Of a stretch of DNA of 64,000 nt, positions 35,670 to 44,794 are shown one piece after another. Position 1 is the first letter of the stretch. Every line of letters starts with the position of its first letter. The notes beneath the pieces were generated by a model that was given only the letters and a program-made list of their open reading frames with translations, was not told the DNA's origin and made no database searches. Both the position numbers and the translations under genes were made by a program. This stretch comes from Hymenobacter oligotrophus. Its GTDB lineage: Bacteria > Bacteroidota > Bacteroidia > Cytophagales > Hymenobacteraceae. Location: the NCBI RefSeq assembly GCF_003574965.1, contig NZ_CP032317.1, positions 310,001 to 374,000 of the forward strand. Direction: 5' to 3'.

Positions 35670-36569
35670 ATGAATTGGCGCCACTTTCCTGCTTACCTGC
35701 ACGAGCGTTTTCCGCTCGTCAACATGGCATTGTTTGCCATCTTGTTCCTCACGGTATTGGCCGTGGCGCAGGCCACCCAACCCGCAAAGCCAGCGGCGTT
35801 TGGCCCGCAGGAGGCAGTGGGCATTCTGGCTACAATATCCTTCTTTTTCCGGCTTCGGGTATTCGACGAAATCAAAGATTACGCCTCCGATCTGGAGCAC
35901 TTTCCGCACCGCGTGCTGCAGTCGGGCCGCGTTACCCTAGGTCAGCTGCAGCGCGTGGCGTGGGCAGGGCTGTTGCTGGAGGCCCCTTGGTCGGCCTGGA
36001 TGGGCTGGGGCACGCTGCTGACCTGGGTGTTGGTGGTGAGTTACAGCCTGCTGATGCGCTACGAGTTTTTCGTGCGCGAGTGGCTGCGGGCCCGGCTGGT
36101 GCTCTATGCCTTCACGCACCTGCTCATCATGCCGCTGATTATTGGCTGGGTGTGGTCGGCCTACGCGGCGCAGCCGCTGCTCTCGGTGCCGCTGCTGCTG
36201 CTGGCGCTGCTGAGTTTGCTCGGCGGCTTGTCGTTCGAAATAGCCCGCAAAATTAAAACGCCCGAAGCCGAGCGCACCGGCGTCGATTCGTACTCCCGCT
36301 CCCTGGGTTACGTGGGCGCTATTGTGGCCGTGCTGGTGGTGTTGCTGGCCGGCGTGCTGGTGCAAGGCTATTTGCTGAACTTGCTGGCCACGCGCCTATG
36401 GCCCTTTGCCCTAATGGGCGTGCTGTATCTGGTAACGGTAGTGGCTTACCTAGGCAGCCTGGCTAAGCCGCGCCCCAAAACCCTGAAAGTGGCCGAGCTG
36501 CTGGTGTCGCTGTTCATGCTCACGAGCTACGTGTCCATCATCGTCGAAATTGCCGCTCGACTCTGGTAG
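35670..36569 (+). CDS. UbiA-like prenyltransferase family membrane protein
   Basis: A 299 aa membrane protein with eight to nine helices, from ATG 35670 (MNWRHFPAYLHERFPL). RVFDEIKDYASDLEHFPHRV (residues 63-82: Asp66, Asp70, Asp74) lines up with the first Asp-rich motif of UbiA enzymes, and EIARKIKTPEAERTGVDSYS (190-209) occupies the place of the second. The second motif is less acidic than usual. UbiA enzymes join an isoprenoid diphosphate to an aromatic or other acceptor. The rifampin-phosphotransferase-like gene follows on the same strand after a 466 bp repeat-filled gap. Confidence 0.75.
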   Translation: MNWRHFPAYLHERFPLVNMALFAILFLTVLAVAQATQPAKPAAFGPQEAVGILATISFFFRLRVFDEIKDYASDLEHFPHRVLQSGRVTLGQLQRVAWAGLLLEAPWSAWMGWGTLLTWVLVVSYSLLMRYEFFVREWLRARLVLYAFTHLLIMPLIIGWVWSAYAAQPLLSVPLLLLALLSLLGGLSFEIARKIKTPEAERTGVDSYSRSLGYVGAIVAVLVVLLAGVLVQGYLLNLLATRLWPFALMGVLYLVTVVAYLGSLAKPRPKTLKVAELLVSLFMLTSYVSIIVEIAARLW

Positions 36570-36608
36570 ATTAAGCGTGTGTTTGGGCTTTTCTACAACG
36601 ACACTTTG

Positions 36609-36930
36609 AACGTCATGCTGAGCGAAGCCGAAAGATTTCGCCGGATAGTATTGTCATCCCTCATCTGGCGTACGCCAAGCCAAGGACCTTCTCACGCCCG
36701 AATAGCTTTCCCTAGGTCGTGTCATATTGAGCAAAGCGAGACATCTGGCAGCTGAATTCAAATAGCCCCCACTCCCCTCTCTTTTGGAGAGGGGAGTGGG
36801 GGCGAGGTTTCGGTAGAGATGCTTCAACTTCGCTCAGCATGACATATACTATCTAGCGAGATGTCTCGACAAGCTCGACATGACGTTCAGCCGAAGCGGT
36901 AGAGATGCTTCGGCTGCGCTCAGCATGACC
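36609..36930. repeat. Cluster of family B REP-like palindromes
   Basis: Several copies and half-copies of CGTCATGCTGAGC and its complement GCTCAGCATGAC lie in tandem and inverted order, mixed with AAGGACCTT and GAGATGTCTCGACAAGCTCG phrases. It fills most of the 466 bp gap between the UbiA-like and dikinase genes. Similar units occur near 42306 and 63724. No gene is present. Confidence 0.75.
36766..36802. terminator. Long hairpin in the UbiA/dikinase gap
   Basis: CCCCCACTCCCCTCTC (36766-36781) pairs perfectly with GAGAGGGGAGTGGGGG (36787-36802) around TTTTG. No strong T-tract follows, so it is as likely a repeat element as a terminator. Confidence 0.55.
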
Positions 36931-37035
36931 TAGACTTAAATTCTTAAACAGGCTTTAATTTCCTGTTCCATAATCGTCCGCCATTTGCCTCAGCAGCACA
37001 CTTCGCCGCGCTGCTCTCCATCACCTCGCACCTGC

Positions 37036-39606
37036 ATGATTCTGACCTCCGCCGAACCGCAGCCCCTACGCCATGCCGTGGGCGGCAAAGCCGCTGGCTT
37101 GTACCGCCTGCAAGGCGCCGGCGTGCGCGTGCCCGACTTTGTGGTATTGCCGGCCGAGCAGTTCGAAGCGCTTCTCCTAGGTGCTGGCACCGACGCCGAT
37201 GGCGTGCAGCAACGCCGCGATAAGCTTTTGCACTTTCAGTTAGCGGATGCTGACCGCGCCACGCTCGTAGCCCAACTGCAGCAGTGGAGTTTCCCACAGC
37301 AGCCCGTGGTAGTGCGCTCGTCGGTAGCTGATGAAGACGGCCGCCACGACGCCTTTGCGGGGCTGATGGACACCTTTCTGAACCTGACTACGCTGGAGGC
37401 CGTGGAGCAGGCCATTGCCCGCTGCGCCGCCAGTGCTTACTCCGAGCGCGTTGTGGCTTACCGGCAGCAAAAAGGCTTGCCACTGGCAGCGCGGCCAGCT
37501 GTTATTATTCAGCAGCAAATTGAGCCCACAGCCAGCGGAGTGCTGTTCTCAACCTTTCCGGAGTACCCGCAGGAGTTGGCCGTGCACGCCGTGTGGGGCT
37601 TCGGCGAAGGCTTGGTGAGCGGTGCCTTGGCGCCCGACGAGTTCTACTTCAGCAAGCAGACCGGGCAGGTGCACCGCCAAATCATTGCCAGCAAAGACCA
37701 GCAGTTTGTGGCCCGCCCCGAAGGTGGGCTAATGATGCAGGCTGTACCCCCTGCACAGCAACACGAGCCTTGCCTGAGTGCCGCGCACCTAGGGCAGCTT
37801 TTCGGCATCGGTACGCAGCTGGAACAGGCCTTTGGCGGCCCGCAGGATGTGGAGTTTGTGGTGGCTGGCGAGCAGCTGTGGGTGGTGCAGGCGCGGCCCA
37901 TTACGCAGCCCATTCCGGAGGTGGTGGTGTACGACAACTCCAACATTCAGGAAAGTTACTGCGGCGTAACCACGCCCCTCACGTTCAGCTTTGCGCAGCG
38001 GGCCTACGCCACCGTGTACCGCCAAACCATGCACGCCCTAGGTTTGCCAAAGGCCGAAATTGCGGCGCACGAGCCCGTTGTAACGCAGCTGCTCGGGTTG
38101 GTGAAAGGCCGCATTTATTACAACATTAACAACTGGTACCGCGGCCTGCAATTGCTGCCTTCGTTTCGGCAAAACAAGGCCGATATGGAGCGCATGATGG
38201 GTCTCGAAGAACCCGTTGACTTTGTGCAGACGCAGGAGAAAAGCCTGCCCGCCAAGTTGCGCATGGCCCCGCGGCTGGTGCTTAACCTGACGCGGCTGAT
38301 GTGGGCTTTTTCGCGCCTCGAGGCTGCCGTAAAGGCGTTTCATGCCTGCTTCGAGCAACATTACCAGCGTTTCTACCGGCTGCAGCTCAGCCAGTTTAGC
38401 ACCGACGCGCTGCTGGCCGAAAAAGCGCGCCTCGACGACGAACTGCTTGGCAACTGGAGCACGCCCATCGTCAACGATTTTTACGTGATGATGACAAACG
38501 GCCGCGCCGTGCGCCTGCTGCAAAAAGCCGGCGCCGCCGAGCCGGAGGAACTACTGCGCCGCTACCTGGCCGGCGACCAAGACCTGGCCAGCACGCAGCC
38601 CACCAAGCATATGCTGGCCCTGGCCAACTTGGTGCGCCCCAACGCCGCGCTGCGCCAGCTCATTCTGGCACAGCGCACCGATTTGCCCGAGCAAATGCAG
38701 CAACAGGCACCCGAGTTTGCGCACGAGGTAGCCACGTTCATCAGCCGCTACGGCGACCGTACTGTGGGCGAGCTAAAGCTCGAAACCCAAACCATGCGCA
38801 CTAACCCGCAAATCTTCTATCAGTACTTGCGCAACTACTTAGCTGCCGAAGCACCCGCCAGCCTAGGTACCCCCGGCAGCCACGAGGTACTTACCGAGGC
38901 CCAAGCCGAAGTAAAAGCTTTGCTTGCGGGTAAACCGTGGCTGCTGCAGCGCCAAGTACGCCGCCAGCTGCAGCAGTTGCAGCAGGCCATCCGCAACCGC
39001 GAATCGCTGCGGCTGGAGCGTACGCGGCTGTTTGGCATGTACCGTGCCTTGTACCTGGCTATGGGCGAGAAGCTAGCGGCCACCGGGTTGCTACAGCAGC
39101 CCAGGCAAATCTTCTTCCTGACCGAAGCCGAAGCCACTACCACGCTGAAAGAAGGCCACATGGCCGATTTACCGGCAACTTTGGCCGCGCGGCAACAGGA
39201 GTTTAGCGCCAACCAGCGCGCCGACGTGCCCGCCCGCGTGGTGGTGCCTTCGCCGCCGCTTGCGCCCGCCGAGCACATCGAAACCAGCGAAGCCCTGATG
39301 CGCGGCACGGGCTGCTACCCCGGCCAGGTAAGCGGCGAGGTGCTGGTCATTACCTCGCCCGAAGACAACCTAGGCGTGGCCGGCAAAATCGTATGCGCCC
39401 TCCGCACCGACCCCGGCTGGGCAGCGCTGTTTCCGGCCTGCCGCGCCGTTATCATCGAAAAAGGGTCGTCGTTGTCGCACTCGGTTATCCTGCTGCGCGA
39501 ATTGGGCATTCCTACCATCATCAACGTGCCGGGCATTACCAGGCGCCTGCGCAGCGGTCAGTTCGTGCGCCTCGATGGTGCCACCGGCGAAATTGAACTG
39601 ATGTAA
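37036..39606 (+). CDS. Rifampin-phosphotransferase-like dikinase (PPDK N-domain plus mobile His domain)
   Basis: An 856 aa protein from ATG 37036 (MILTSAEPQPLRHAVGGKAAG). The N-terminal ATP-grasp half shows GGKAAGLYRLQGAGVRVPDF, VVVRSSVADEDG...AFAG, SGVLFSTFPEYPQE, GFGEGLVSGALAPDEFYF and WVVQARPIT. The C-terminal swivelling domain shows LRTDPGWAALFPACRAVIIEKGSSLSHSV with phospho-carrier His815. There is no PEP-binding TIM barrel, so the layout is that of Rph (about 830-865 aa), which phosphorylates a small molecule with the ATP beta-phosphate. The middle region (about 300-740) should set the acceptor; it may not be rifampin. Confidence 0.85.
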   Translation: MILTSAEPQPLRHAVGGKAAGLYRLQGAGVRVPDFVVLPAEQFEALLLGAGTDADGVQQRRDKLLHFQLADADRATLVAQLQQWSFPQQPVVVRSSVADEDGRHDAFAGLMDTFLNLTTLEAVEQAIARCAASAYSERVVAYRQQKGLPLAARPAVIIQQQIEPTASGVLFSTFPEYPQELAVHAVWGFGEGLVSGALAPDEFYFSKQTGQVHRQIIASKDQQFVARPEGGLMMQAVPPAQQHEPCLSAAHLGQLFGIGTQLEQAFGGPQDVEFVVAGEQLWVVQARPITQPIPEVVVYDNSNIQESYCGVTTPLTFSFAQRAYATVYRQTMHALGLPKAEIAAHEPVVTQLLGLVKGRIYYNINNWYRGLQLLPSFRQNKADMERMMGLEEPVDFVQTQEKSLPAKLRMAPRLVLNLTRLMWAFSRLEAAVKAFHACFEQHYQRFYRLQLSQFSTDALLAEKARLDDELLGNWSTPIVNDFYVMMTNGRAVRLLQKAGAAEPEELLRRYLAGDQDLASTQPTKHMLALANLVRPNAALRQLILAQRTDLPEQMQQQAPEFAHEVATFISRYGDRTVGELKLETQTMRTNPQIFYQYLRNYLAAEAPASLGTPGSHEVLTEAQAEVKALLAGKPWLLQRQVRRQLQQLQQAIRNRESLRLERTRLFGMYRALYLAMGEKLAATGLLQQPRQIFFLTEAEATTTLKEGHMADLPATLAARQQEFSANQRADVPARVVVPSPPLAPAEHIETSEALMRGTGCYPGQVSGEVLVITSPEDNLGVAGKIVCALRTDPGWAALFPACRAVIIEKGSSLSHSVILLRELGIPTIINVPGITRRLRSGQFVRLDGATGEIELM

Positions 39607-39652
39607 CGCTGGGCTCAGCCAAACCCATTGCAGCGCTATGGTTCGCCAGCAC

Positions 39653-40858
39653 CTAGGGCTTGATCTGCCGGCGCAGGGCCTCGATTTGCATTTGTTGCTC
39701 CCGAATGGCCTCCAACAGCACAGCCGTCAGGCGCCCGTAATCGAGGCTCTGGTGGCCGTTGGCATCCTTGCTCACCAATTCCGGGTATTGCTTTTCTACC
39801 TCCTGCGACACAAACCCAACCTGCGGTTTATTAGAAAACCGCTGCTCCGGAAACTCGTCGGTTCGCCAGTTATAGCGTACGCCCCGTAGCGCCAGTACTT
39901 TGCTCAGGGCGTTACGAAGGGGTTGCACATCGGTTTTGTACCGAGCATCCGACATTTGCGTAATGGCGCCGCTGGCCAGTACGTCGCCGATTACGTGCAG
40001 TGTAGCCTCGGGCTTGGGGGTGCCGATGCCTACCCGCACCGCATAGTCGCCGGCACCACCTAGGGCTAGGCTGTTGCTTTGGCTAACCGTAGCGCGGTAG
40101 CCAATGGCCCCCGCGTTTTGCAGGTCGCCCGCGCTGGGCCCGGCCCGAAAGCCAAGGGCTATGTTTTTACTGCCGCTGGTATTGGTCATGCCGCTGGCCG
40201 CCCCTACAAAAGTGTTGTACGCACCCGTCGATTCAATACCGCTGGCGGCGCCCAGGTAGGTGTTGTCGTTGCTGCTGGTGTTCTTAGTGCCGCTGTTGGC
40301 GCCGACAAACGTGTTGTTTCTGCCGTCGGTGTTGGCTTGGCCGCAAGCCAATCCGGTAAAGGTGTTAGCGCTGCCGGTGGTGTTGGCTTTGCCGCTGTTG
40401 CGCCCGCAAAACGTGTTGCTGATGCCGGTGGTGTTAGCCGTTCCGCTTTCGCTCCCCACAAAGGTGTTGTCGAGGCCGGAGGTGTTTCTCTGGCCGCTGT
40501 GCGTGCCAACAAAGGTGTTGGCACGGCCTGTGGTATCGGCCGCGGCGGGGCCGCTCCGATATCCCAAATACACGTTCCGGTTGTTGTGCTGCCCTAGGTT
40601 TAGCCCGCCCCGGGCCGTCACACCCACGCCCACAGCGCCAGCGGCGAGTTCCTGGCCGTCGCCCGTAACAGCTGCCGTGCCAATATTTATGTCCGTAACG
40701 TTCAGCGTCGACTCTTCTGCCCGGCTTCTGCGTTTTTTGCGGCCGTTACTTTTGCCGTTGGCTTGGCCGTTCGAGCCGCCAAAGCCCAGCCATAAAGCAG
40801 CTAGCGCCGAGCCAGCCAATAGCGGTAGGGCATAAGCCCAAGAGGTAGTGTTTTGCAT
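39653..40858 (-). CDS. Membrane-anchored YadA-like repeat protein with S74 intramolecular chaperone/protease domain
   Basis: A 401 aa protein from ATG 40858. An N-terminal hydrophobic segment (YALPLLAGSALAALWLGF, 9-26) precedes a basic patch (GRKKRRSR). Residues 114-234 are seven 16-17-residue repeats of the type NTFVGxxSGxxNTxG, resembling trimeric YadA-head repeats. The C-terminal 99 residues are a Peptidase_S74 tail-spike chaperone domain whose Ser303 and Lys308 in SDARYK form the expected self-cleavage dyad, followed by VGFVSQEVEKQYPELV and a coiled coil. Self-trimerisation and release of the C-terminal part are predicted. Phage origin is possible, but no phage genes surround it. Confidence 0.85.
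   Translation of the reverse strand: MQNTTSWAYALPLLAGSALAALWLGFGGSNGQANGKSNGRKKRRSRAEESTLNVTDINIGTAAVTGDGQELAAGAVGVGVTARGGLNLGQHNNRNVYLGYRSGPAAADTTGRANTFVGTHSGQRNTSGLDNTFVGSESGTANTTGISNTFCGRNSGKANTTGSANTFTGLACGQANTDGRNNTFVGANSGTKNTSSNDNTYLGAASGIESTGAYNTFVGAASGMTNTSGSKNIALGFRAGPSAGDLQNAGAIGYRATVSQSNSLALGGAGDYAVRVGIGTPKPEATLHVIGDVLASGAITQMSDARYKTDVQPLRNALSKVLALRGVRYNWRTDEFPEQRFSNKPQVGFVSQEVEKQYPELVSKDANGHQSLDYGRLTAVLLEAIREQQMQIEALRRQIKP
40157..40519 (-). repeat. In-frame 51 bp tandem repeats in the S74 protein gene
   Basis: Seven diverged units, six of 51 bp and one of 48 bp, each encoding NTFVGxxSGxxNTxG-type turns. Copy number may vary between strains, as in other YadA-like heads. The periodicity is protein-coding, not a spacer array. 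Confidence 0.8.
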
Positions 40859-41035
40859 ACTAATACATTGATAAAATGGATGCCGATTCACAATTAGCAT
40901 CAAGAAATGTGTGAATATTCTGTTTGTCAATATGATTATTTGTGTTTTGTGTGCCTTCGCAGAAAATAACCTGTGCAGGTAAATGCACGGGCTGGTAGGG
41001 CCAAGTGGATACCGGTTGCCTTACCTTCGTCCGCC

Positions 41036-42109
41036 ATGCCGCAGCTACTTCGCATTCCGTACCAAGGCCAATTGCCCGACTGGTTCTGGCAGGTGCCGGC
41101 ACGTGTCTACCAAAACCAACCGTATCGGCCCGACGAGAACCCCGCCCTAACCGAGCAGTTGTTCGCGCACGAAGCGGAGCGCAACGGTATAGTGCTTTTT
41201 GGCACTGCCGATGCCGGGCTGCGCCTGGCCGGCATCTTCCCCAAAAACAGCTCCGATGCCTACTTTGGCTTTTGGGAAACCCTGAACGATGCTGCCAACA
41301 ACGAAGCCGCTTTTGCAGCTTTAGCCGATGAGGCGCGGCAGCAAGGGTACAGCCGCTTGGTAGGGCCGTTGAACTTCAGCACCTATCACGCTTACCGCCT
41401 GCGCCTAGGTGAGCAGCCGCCCTCGTGGGGGCACTTCGACCGGGAGCCTGTGAATCCTGCGTACTACCCCGGGCTACTCACGGCCCTAGGTTTTCAGCCG
41501 ATCAGCACCTTCGAGAGCCGCCTAATTCGGCCAGAAACGGTACCTGCGGTGTTTGCCGACAAGGACATGCTGCTGCGGGAGTTGGGCAAAATTCCGTACG
41601 ATTTCATTCCGCTCACGCCCGAGGTCTGGGAGCAGCACGAGCCCGAAATTTACGAGCTGGTGCAAGCCATTTTCGGAGCTAATCCGGCTTATCGACCGGT
41701 TTCACTCAAGCAGTTTCGGCTGCTTTACAACCGCCATTATGCCGAGCGCCTGTGCCCTTACACCTCGGTGCTGTTTCGCGACCAAGCCAACGGGCAACTG
41801 GCAGCGCTGAGTTTCTGCCACCCCAATTACCAAGCCCTGCAATTGCCCGCCCACGAGCACCCCGTGTTCGAGCGCGATTTTGCCAAGCTGCCCCGCAAAG
41901 TGCTGCTGGCCAAAACCGTAGGCGTACACCCGGAGTACCGCCAGCGCGGACTGATGTCGTACATGGGTGCGTATGGCATGGTGCACTTTCGCGAGCGGTA
42001 CGAAGAAGTCATCTTCTGCCTGATGCGCACCGGGAATTACTCCCTGCACTTCACCGACGGCCTCGACTACGAGGTGGCCGAGTACGCGCTGTTTGGCAAG
42101 GAGCTGTAG
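41036..42109 (+). CDS. GNAT-like acyltransferase family protein (YghO-like)
   Basis: A 357 aa protein from ATG 41036 (MPQLLRIPYQGQLPDWFW). SRLVGPLNFSTYHAYRLRL in the first half and LLAKTVGVHPEYRQRGLMSYMGAYGMVHF in the second fit a GNAT-type fold; VHPEYRQRGL matches the acetyl-CoA binding signature (Q/R-x-x-G-x-G/A region). The long N-terminal part suggests a degenerate second GNAT domain. Such proteins may N-acylate an amine of a small molecule. Its TAG stop lies within a family A repeat. It faces the APH/DUF3419/ligase operon. Confidence 0.75.
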   Translation: MPQLLRIPYQGQLPDWFWQVPARVYQNQPYRPDENPALTEQLFAHEAERNGIVLFGTADAGLRLAGIFPKNSSDAYFGFWETLNDAANNEAAFAALADEARQQGYSRLVGPLNFSTYHAYRLRLGEQPPSWGHFDREPVNPAYYPGLLTALGFQPISTFESRLIRPETVPAVFADKDMLLRELGKIPYDFIPLTPEVWEQHEPEIYELVQAIFGANPAYRPVSLKQFRLLYNRHYAERLCPYTSVLFRDQANGQLAALSFCHPNYQALQLPAHEHPVFERDFAKLPRKVLLAKTVGVHPEYRQRGLMSYMGAYGMVHFRERYEEVIFCLMRTGNYSLHFTDGLDYEVAEYALFGKEL

Positions 42110-42294
42110 CGCGGGCTTTAGCCCGCGTTTGCCAGAACGGCCGGCACTGCAGAAGCGCGAATTTTGGCTACGCCGACCTATGGGTATATTCCGCGTCCGC
42201 AGATAGTAAAATCAATCGGTCAGTAGATTAGAAATTACTATCCGTGGGCTGCGGACTACAACCGAAGGTCGGCGTAGCCAAAATCCGCGCTACA
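42106..42294. repeat. REP/MITE-like inverted repeat, family A copy 2
   Basis: Starts GTAGCGCGGGCTTTAGCCCG and ends CCGCGCTAC, with a nested inverted pair GGCTACGCCGACCTA / GGTCGGCGTAGCC. The TAG stop of the GNAT-like gene (42107-42109) is part of the repeat. Confidence 0.75.
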
Positions 42295-42459
42295 TTCAAC
42301 GAAGCGGGAGAGATGCTTCGACAAGCTCAGCATGACGGGCTGGGTATCATTTCAACCACCCTATGCCCACGCCGCTCCAAGCGCGGAATTCATCTGAGGA
42401 GGGAGGCTAGCTATAGTGTCTAACACCCATCGCTCTTGCAGTTTGAAAAGAACGTTAAG
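42295..42459. other. Intergenic region with a family B half-repeat
   Basis: AGAGATGCTTCGACAAGCTC followed by AGCATGACGG (42309-42340) is half of a family B palindrome. The rest, between the convergent GNAT-like and APH-like genes, shows no gene. Confidence 0.6.
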
Positions 42460-43650
42460 CTACGATGCTTGCACAACCGGCACCTGAGCACGTAGCGGCT
42501 GCAGCTGCGCCAAGGTGTTGAAGTAGCTCTGCACCACGCGCGGCAAGAAGGGGTAGGAGCTGACGGTGTGCGCCATCAGGTACATGCCTAGGCGGTGCAA
42601 GCCGAAGTCGAGAGCGGCCAGGCCGGCAACACGGTTGAACTCCTCGGCATTGCCGAACAGCCCCGTACGGGCCTGCAGCTGTTGGCGGTAAAACTCCAGG
42701 TATACCGGGCGCAGGTGGTAGCGGTCGGCATCGAGCACAAACGACAGCAGCTCCACCACATCGTACTGCGGCACGTGGTAAGTAGCCAGCTCCCAATCGT
42801 AGGCGCAGAGCTGCAAACCCAGGGCCGTGCGCCGAAAGCAGGTGTTGCGCGGGTTCAGGTCGTTGTGGATGAGGGTTTTGGGGTGCTTCGCAAGCTCGGC
42901 CCAGTACTCCGGAATAGCCCGAATGGCCTGCTGCAGGTCAGCTACGTTCGTTGCGTCGTAGAGCGTCGGAAAGTGTGTAGCAGCGTTGTGCAGCAAGGCC
43001 TGACACAAGGGGCTGAGCGCCTGCATATAGGCTTCGGAAGGCTGATCGGGCCAGGCGGTGCGCGAGTGGCCGGGCTGCAGGTGGGCGGCGTGCCACTCGG
43101 CCAGGGCACCTAGGGCAGCACGCAGATGCTCATCGGTCCAGTGCGCGGGCGTCATCACCGAGTTCAGCAGCTCCACATCGGCAAGGTACTCCATCAGAAT
43201 GGCGTGTACCTCGTGGGCTTCGTCGTGGTGCAGGCCCCAAATGGTGGGCATCAGGGCGGCGCGGCCGTGCGCGGCGTACACCTGCAGCTCGCGTTGGTGG
43301 GTGTGGTAAAAGCCCGTGCGCGTAGCAAACGGAGGGTACACCGCTGCCAGCTCGCCGCCGCAGGCCTGCGCCAGGCTGCCGAGCATGGCCGATACCTCGC
43401 GGCCCGGGGGCTTCAGCTTCAGCACCATGTCGCGCGTTTGCAGTTCGCCTTGGGCTTCAAACGTTACGCGCAAGCCAAAGTGGCCTACGGGCCGGTTGGT
43501 TTGGCCCGCCGTGAGCACCACCAGAATGCTGGCCGAATTATCGAGCGGAAGGGGGCTTACCTCGTGCACTCGAATGGCGCGCTCGGGCGCGTGGGCCTGC
43601 ATCAGGGCTTCGAGGAAAGCCGCCGAGCAGTAGTGCGCAGCGCTATGCAT
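42460..43650 (-). CDS. APH/choline-kinase-like phosphotransferase
   Basis: A 396 aa cytoplasmic kinase-like protein from ATG 43650 (MHSAAHYCSAAFLEALMQAH). The Brenner motif LIHNDLNPRNTCF (about 262-274) supplies the catalytic Asp and metal-binding Asn, and YDWELATYHVPQYDV carries the Mg-binding Asp. The family phosphorylates hydroxyls of aminoglycosides, choline, homoserine or similar molecules. Its ATG lies inside the end of the DUF3419 gene (ATGCATAG overlap of 8 bases), so translation is coupled. A drug-resistance role is not indicated. Confidence 0.85.
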   Translation of the reverse strand: MHSAAHYCSAAFLEALMQAHAPERAIRVHEVSPLPLDNSASILVVLTAGQTNRPVGHFGLRVTFEAQGELQTRDMVLKLKPPGREVSAMLGSLAQACGGELAAVYPPFATRTGFYHTHQRELQVYAAHGRAALMPTIWGLHHDEAHEVHAILMEYLADVELLNSVMTPAHWTDEHLRAALGALAEWHAAHLQPGHSRTAWPDQPSEAYMQALSPLCQALLHNAATHFPTLYDATNVADLQQAIRAIPEYWAELAKHPKTLIHNDLNPRNTCFRRTALGLQLCAYDWELATYHVPQYDVVELLSFVLDADRYHLRPVYLEFYRQQLQARTGLFGNAEEFNRVAGLAALDFGLHRLGMYLMAHTVSSYPFLPRVVQSYFNTLAQLQPLRAQVPVVQAS

Positions 43651-44788
43651 GAGCCGAAACCAAAACGGGAGCTGGAACCGACGCCGGCACCAGGGCCGAA
43701 TCGAGCACGCGCACATCGCGGAAGTAGAAGCAGGCGCCGGGCTGCCGACCTAGGGCCAGCGAAGTTGAGCGGTCGAGCGGTACGCCGGGCACTACGTGGG
43801 AGGCGTGCTCTTGCAGCAGGTTCCAGAACACGAGGCGCAGCGGCTGCTGCGCGCGGCCCATAAGGGCGCGGCTGGTGCGTTGAAACTCCGCGGGGCTCAC
43901 GTATTCGAAGATGTTGGATAGGCTGGCTTTGCTGATGTGCTGGCCGGTTTCGGAAAACAGAAACTCGGTAGCCTCGCCGGTAACCACCGCAAGCTTGCCT
44001 TGCTGCAGCAGGGCGCGCAGGCGGTAAAAATTTTGCTGCTGATAACAGGGCGGCAAAATGGCTTCGGGCAGGTTTTCGGCCCCGAAAAAGAAGAACCGGA
44101 AAAAGAAATTGTCGCGCAGCAGCTCCGTGGATACGTGCCGCACCAAGCGGCGGTAAAACGCCTCGCCGCCCGACTCGGGTGCGTAGCGAAACAGCTTGGT
44201 GTCGCGGCCGCGGCTGAGGTTGGCGTCGTCGAAGTAGCTGATAAATTGGTCTTCGAACGCGGTGCCGTGCAGGGCATCCATAAACCAGCGCCGCTGCTCC
44301 GTTAGGCTATCGAACGCAATGAGGCGGCGCACGTTGGCTTGCAGCTCGGGGCTGAGCGTGGGCAAGAAACCCAGCAGGTAGCTCTCGAGGCGGCCGGCCG
44401 GCAAAATACCCGCCGCGTGGCTTTCGAAAAACGGTGCCCAATAGGCGCGCAGCTCTTCGGGTAGGGTAGGCTCCAGGGCGTGCCACGCGGGCAGCACGGC
44501 GGCGGGGCCATCGAGCCCCAGCAAGGCGCGCAACACCTGCGGCTCGTGGTGCAGAATAAGGTGCTGTTTGAAATGCAGCAGGTGGTTTTGCACCGGGTTC
44601 AGGTCGATGGCGGTTACGCTGCGCGGCTCCTGCAGCAGCACGTTGAGGGCGTTGCAACCCGCCGAGCTAATCACCAGCACGTCGTCGGTGGGCTGCAGCT
44701 GCAACGCCTGGCACAGCGTGGTGCTGCTCTCCCACACCAACGAATAGCGAATGCGGTCGAGGGCCACGTTATAAAATTCGGATTGCAT
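43643..44788 (-). CDS. DUF3419/BtaA-like S-adenosylmethionine 3-amino-3-carboxypropyl transferase
   Basis: A 381 aa protein resembling BtaA, which moves the 3-amino-3-carboxypropyl group of SAM onto diacylglycerol in betaine-lipid synthesis. DDVLVISSAGCNALNVLL (35-52) is the SAM-binding loop and VTAIDLNPVQNHLLHFK (58-74) the following strand with its acidic ribose ligand. The C-terminal VSPAEFQRTSRALMGRAQQPL segment also fits DUF3419. No BtaB methyltransferase is nearby, so the final product is probably not standard DGTS. It lies 6 bases after the ligase gene and overlaps the kinase gene. Confidence 0.85.
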   Translation of the reverse strand: MQSEFYNVALDRIRYSLVWESSTTLCQALQLQPTDDVLVISSAGCNALNVLLQEPRSVTAIDLNPVQNHLLHFKQHLILHHEPQVLRALLGLDGPAAVLPAWHALEPTLPEELRAYWAPFFESHAAGILPAGRLESYLLGFLPTLSPELQANVRRLIAFDSLTEQRRWFMDALHGTAFEDQFISYFDDANLSRGRDTKLFRYAPESGGEAFYRRLVRHVSTELLRDNFFFRFFFFGAENLPEAILPPCYQQQNFYRLRALLQQGKLAVVTGEATEFLFSETGQHISKASLSNIFEYVSPAEFQRTSRALMGRAQQPLRLVFWNLLQEHASHVVPGVPLDRSTSLALGRQPGACFYFRDVRVLDSALVPASVPAPVLVSAHA

Positions 44789-44794
44789 TGGGTG

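Noticed and set aside
37036-39606. Phosphoenolpyruvate synthase or pyruvate phosphate dikinase
   Set aside because: The PEP/pyruvate-binding TIM barrel is missing and the His domain is at the C-terminus, so the Rph-like layout fits better.
40157-40519. Regular direct repeats resembling a CRISPR array
   Set aside because: Unit length is a multiple of three, units diverge in step with codons and the frame encodes YadA-like turns on the minus strand. There is no invariant repeat with unique spacers and no cas gene.
42460-43650. Aminoglycoside resistance gene
   Set aside because: Only the general APH/choline-kinase fold is shown. Translational coupling to a SAM transferase and a ligase points to metabolism.
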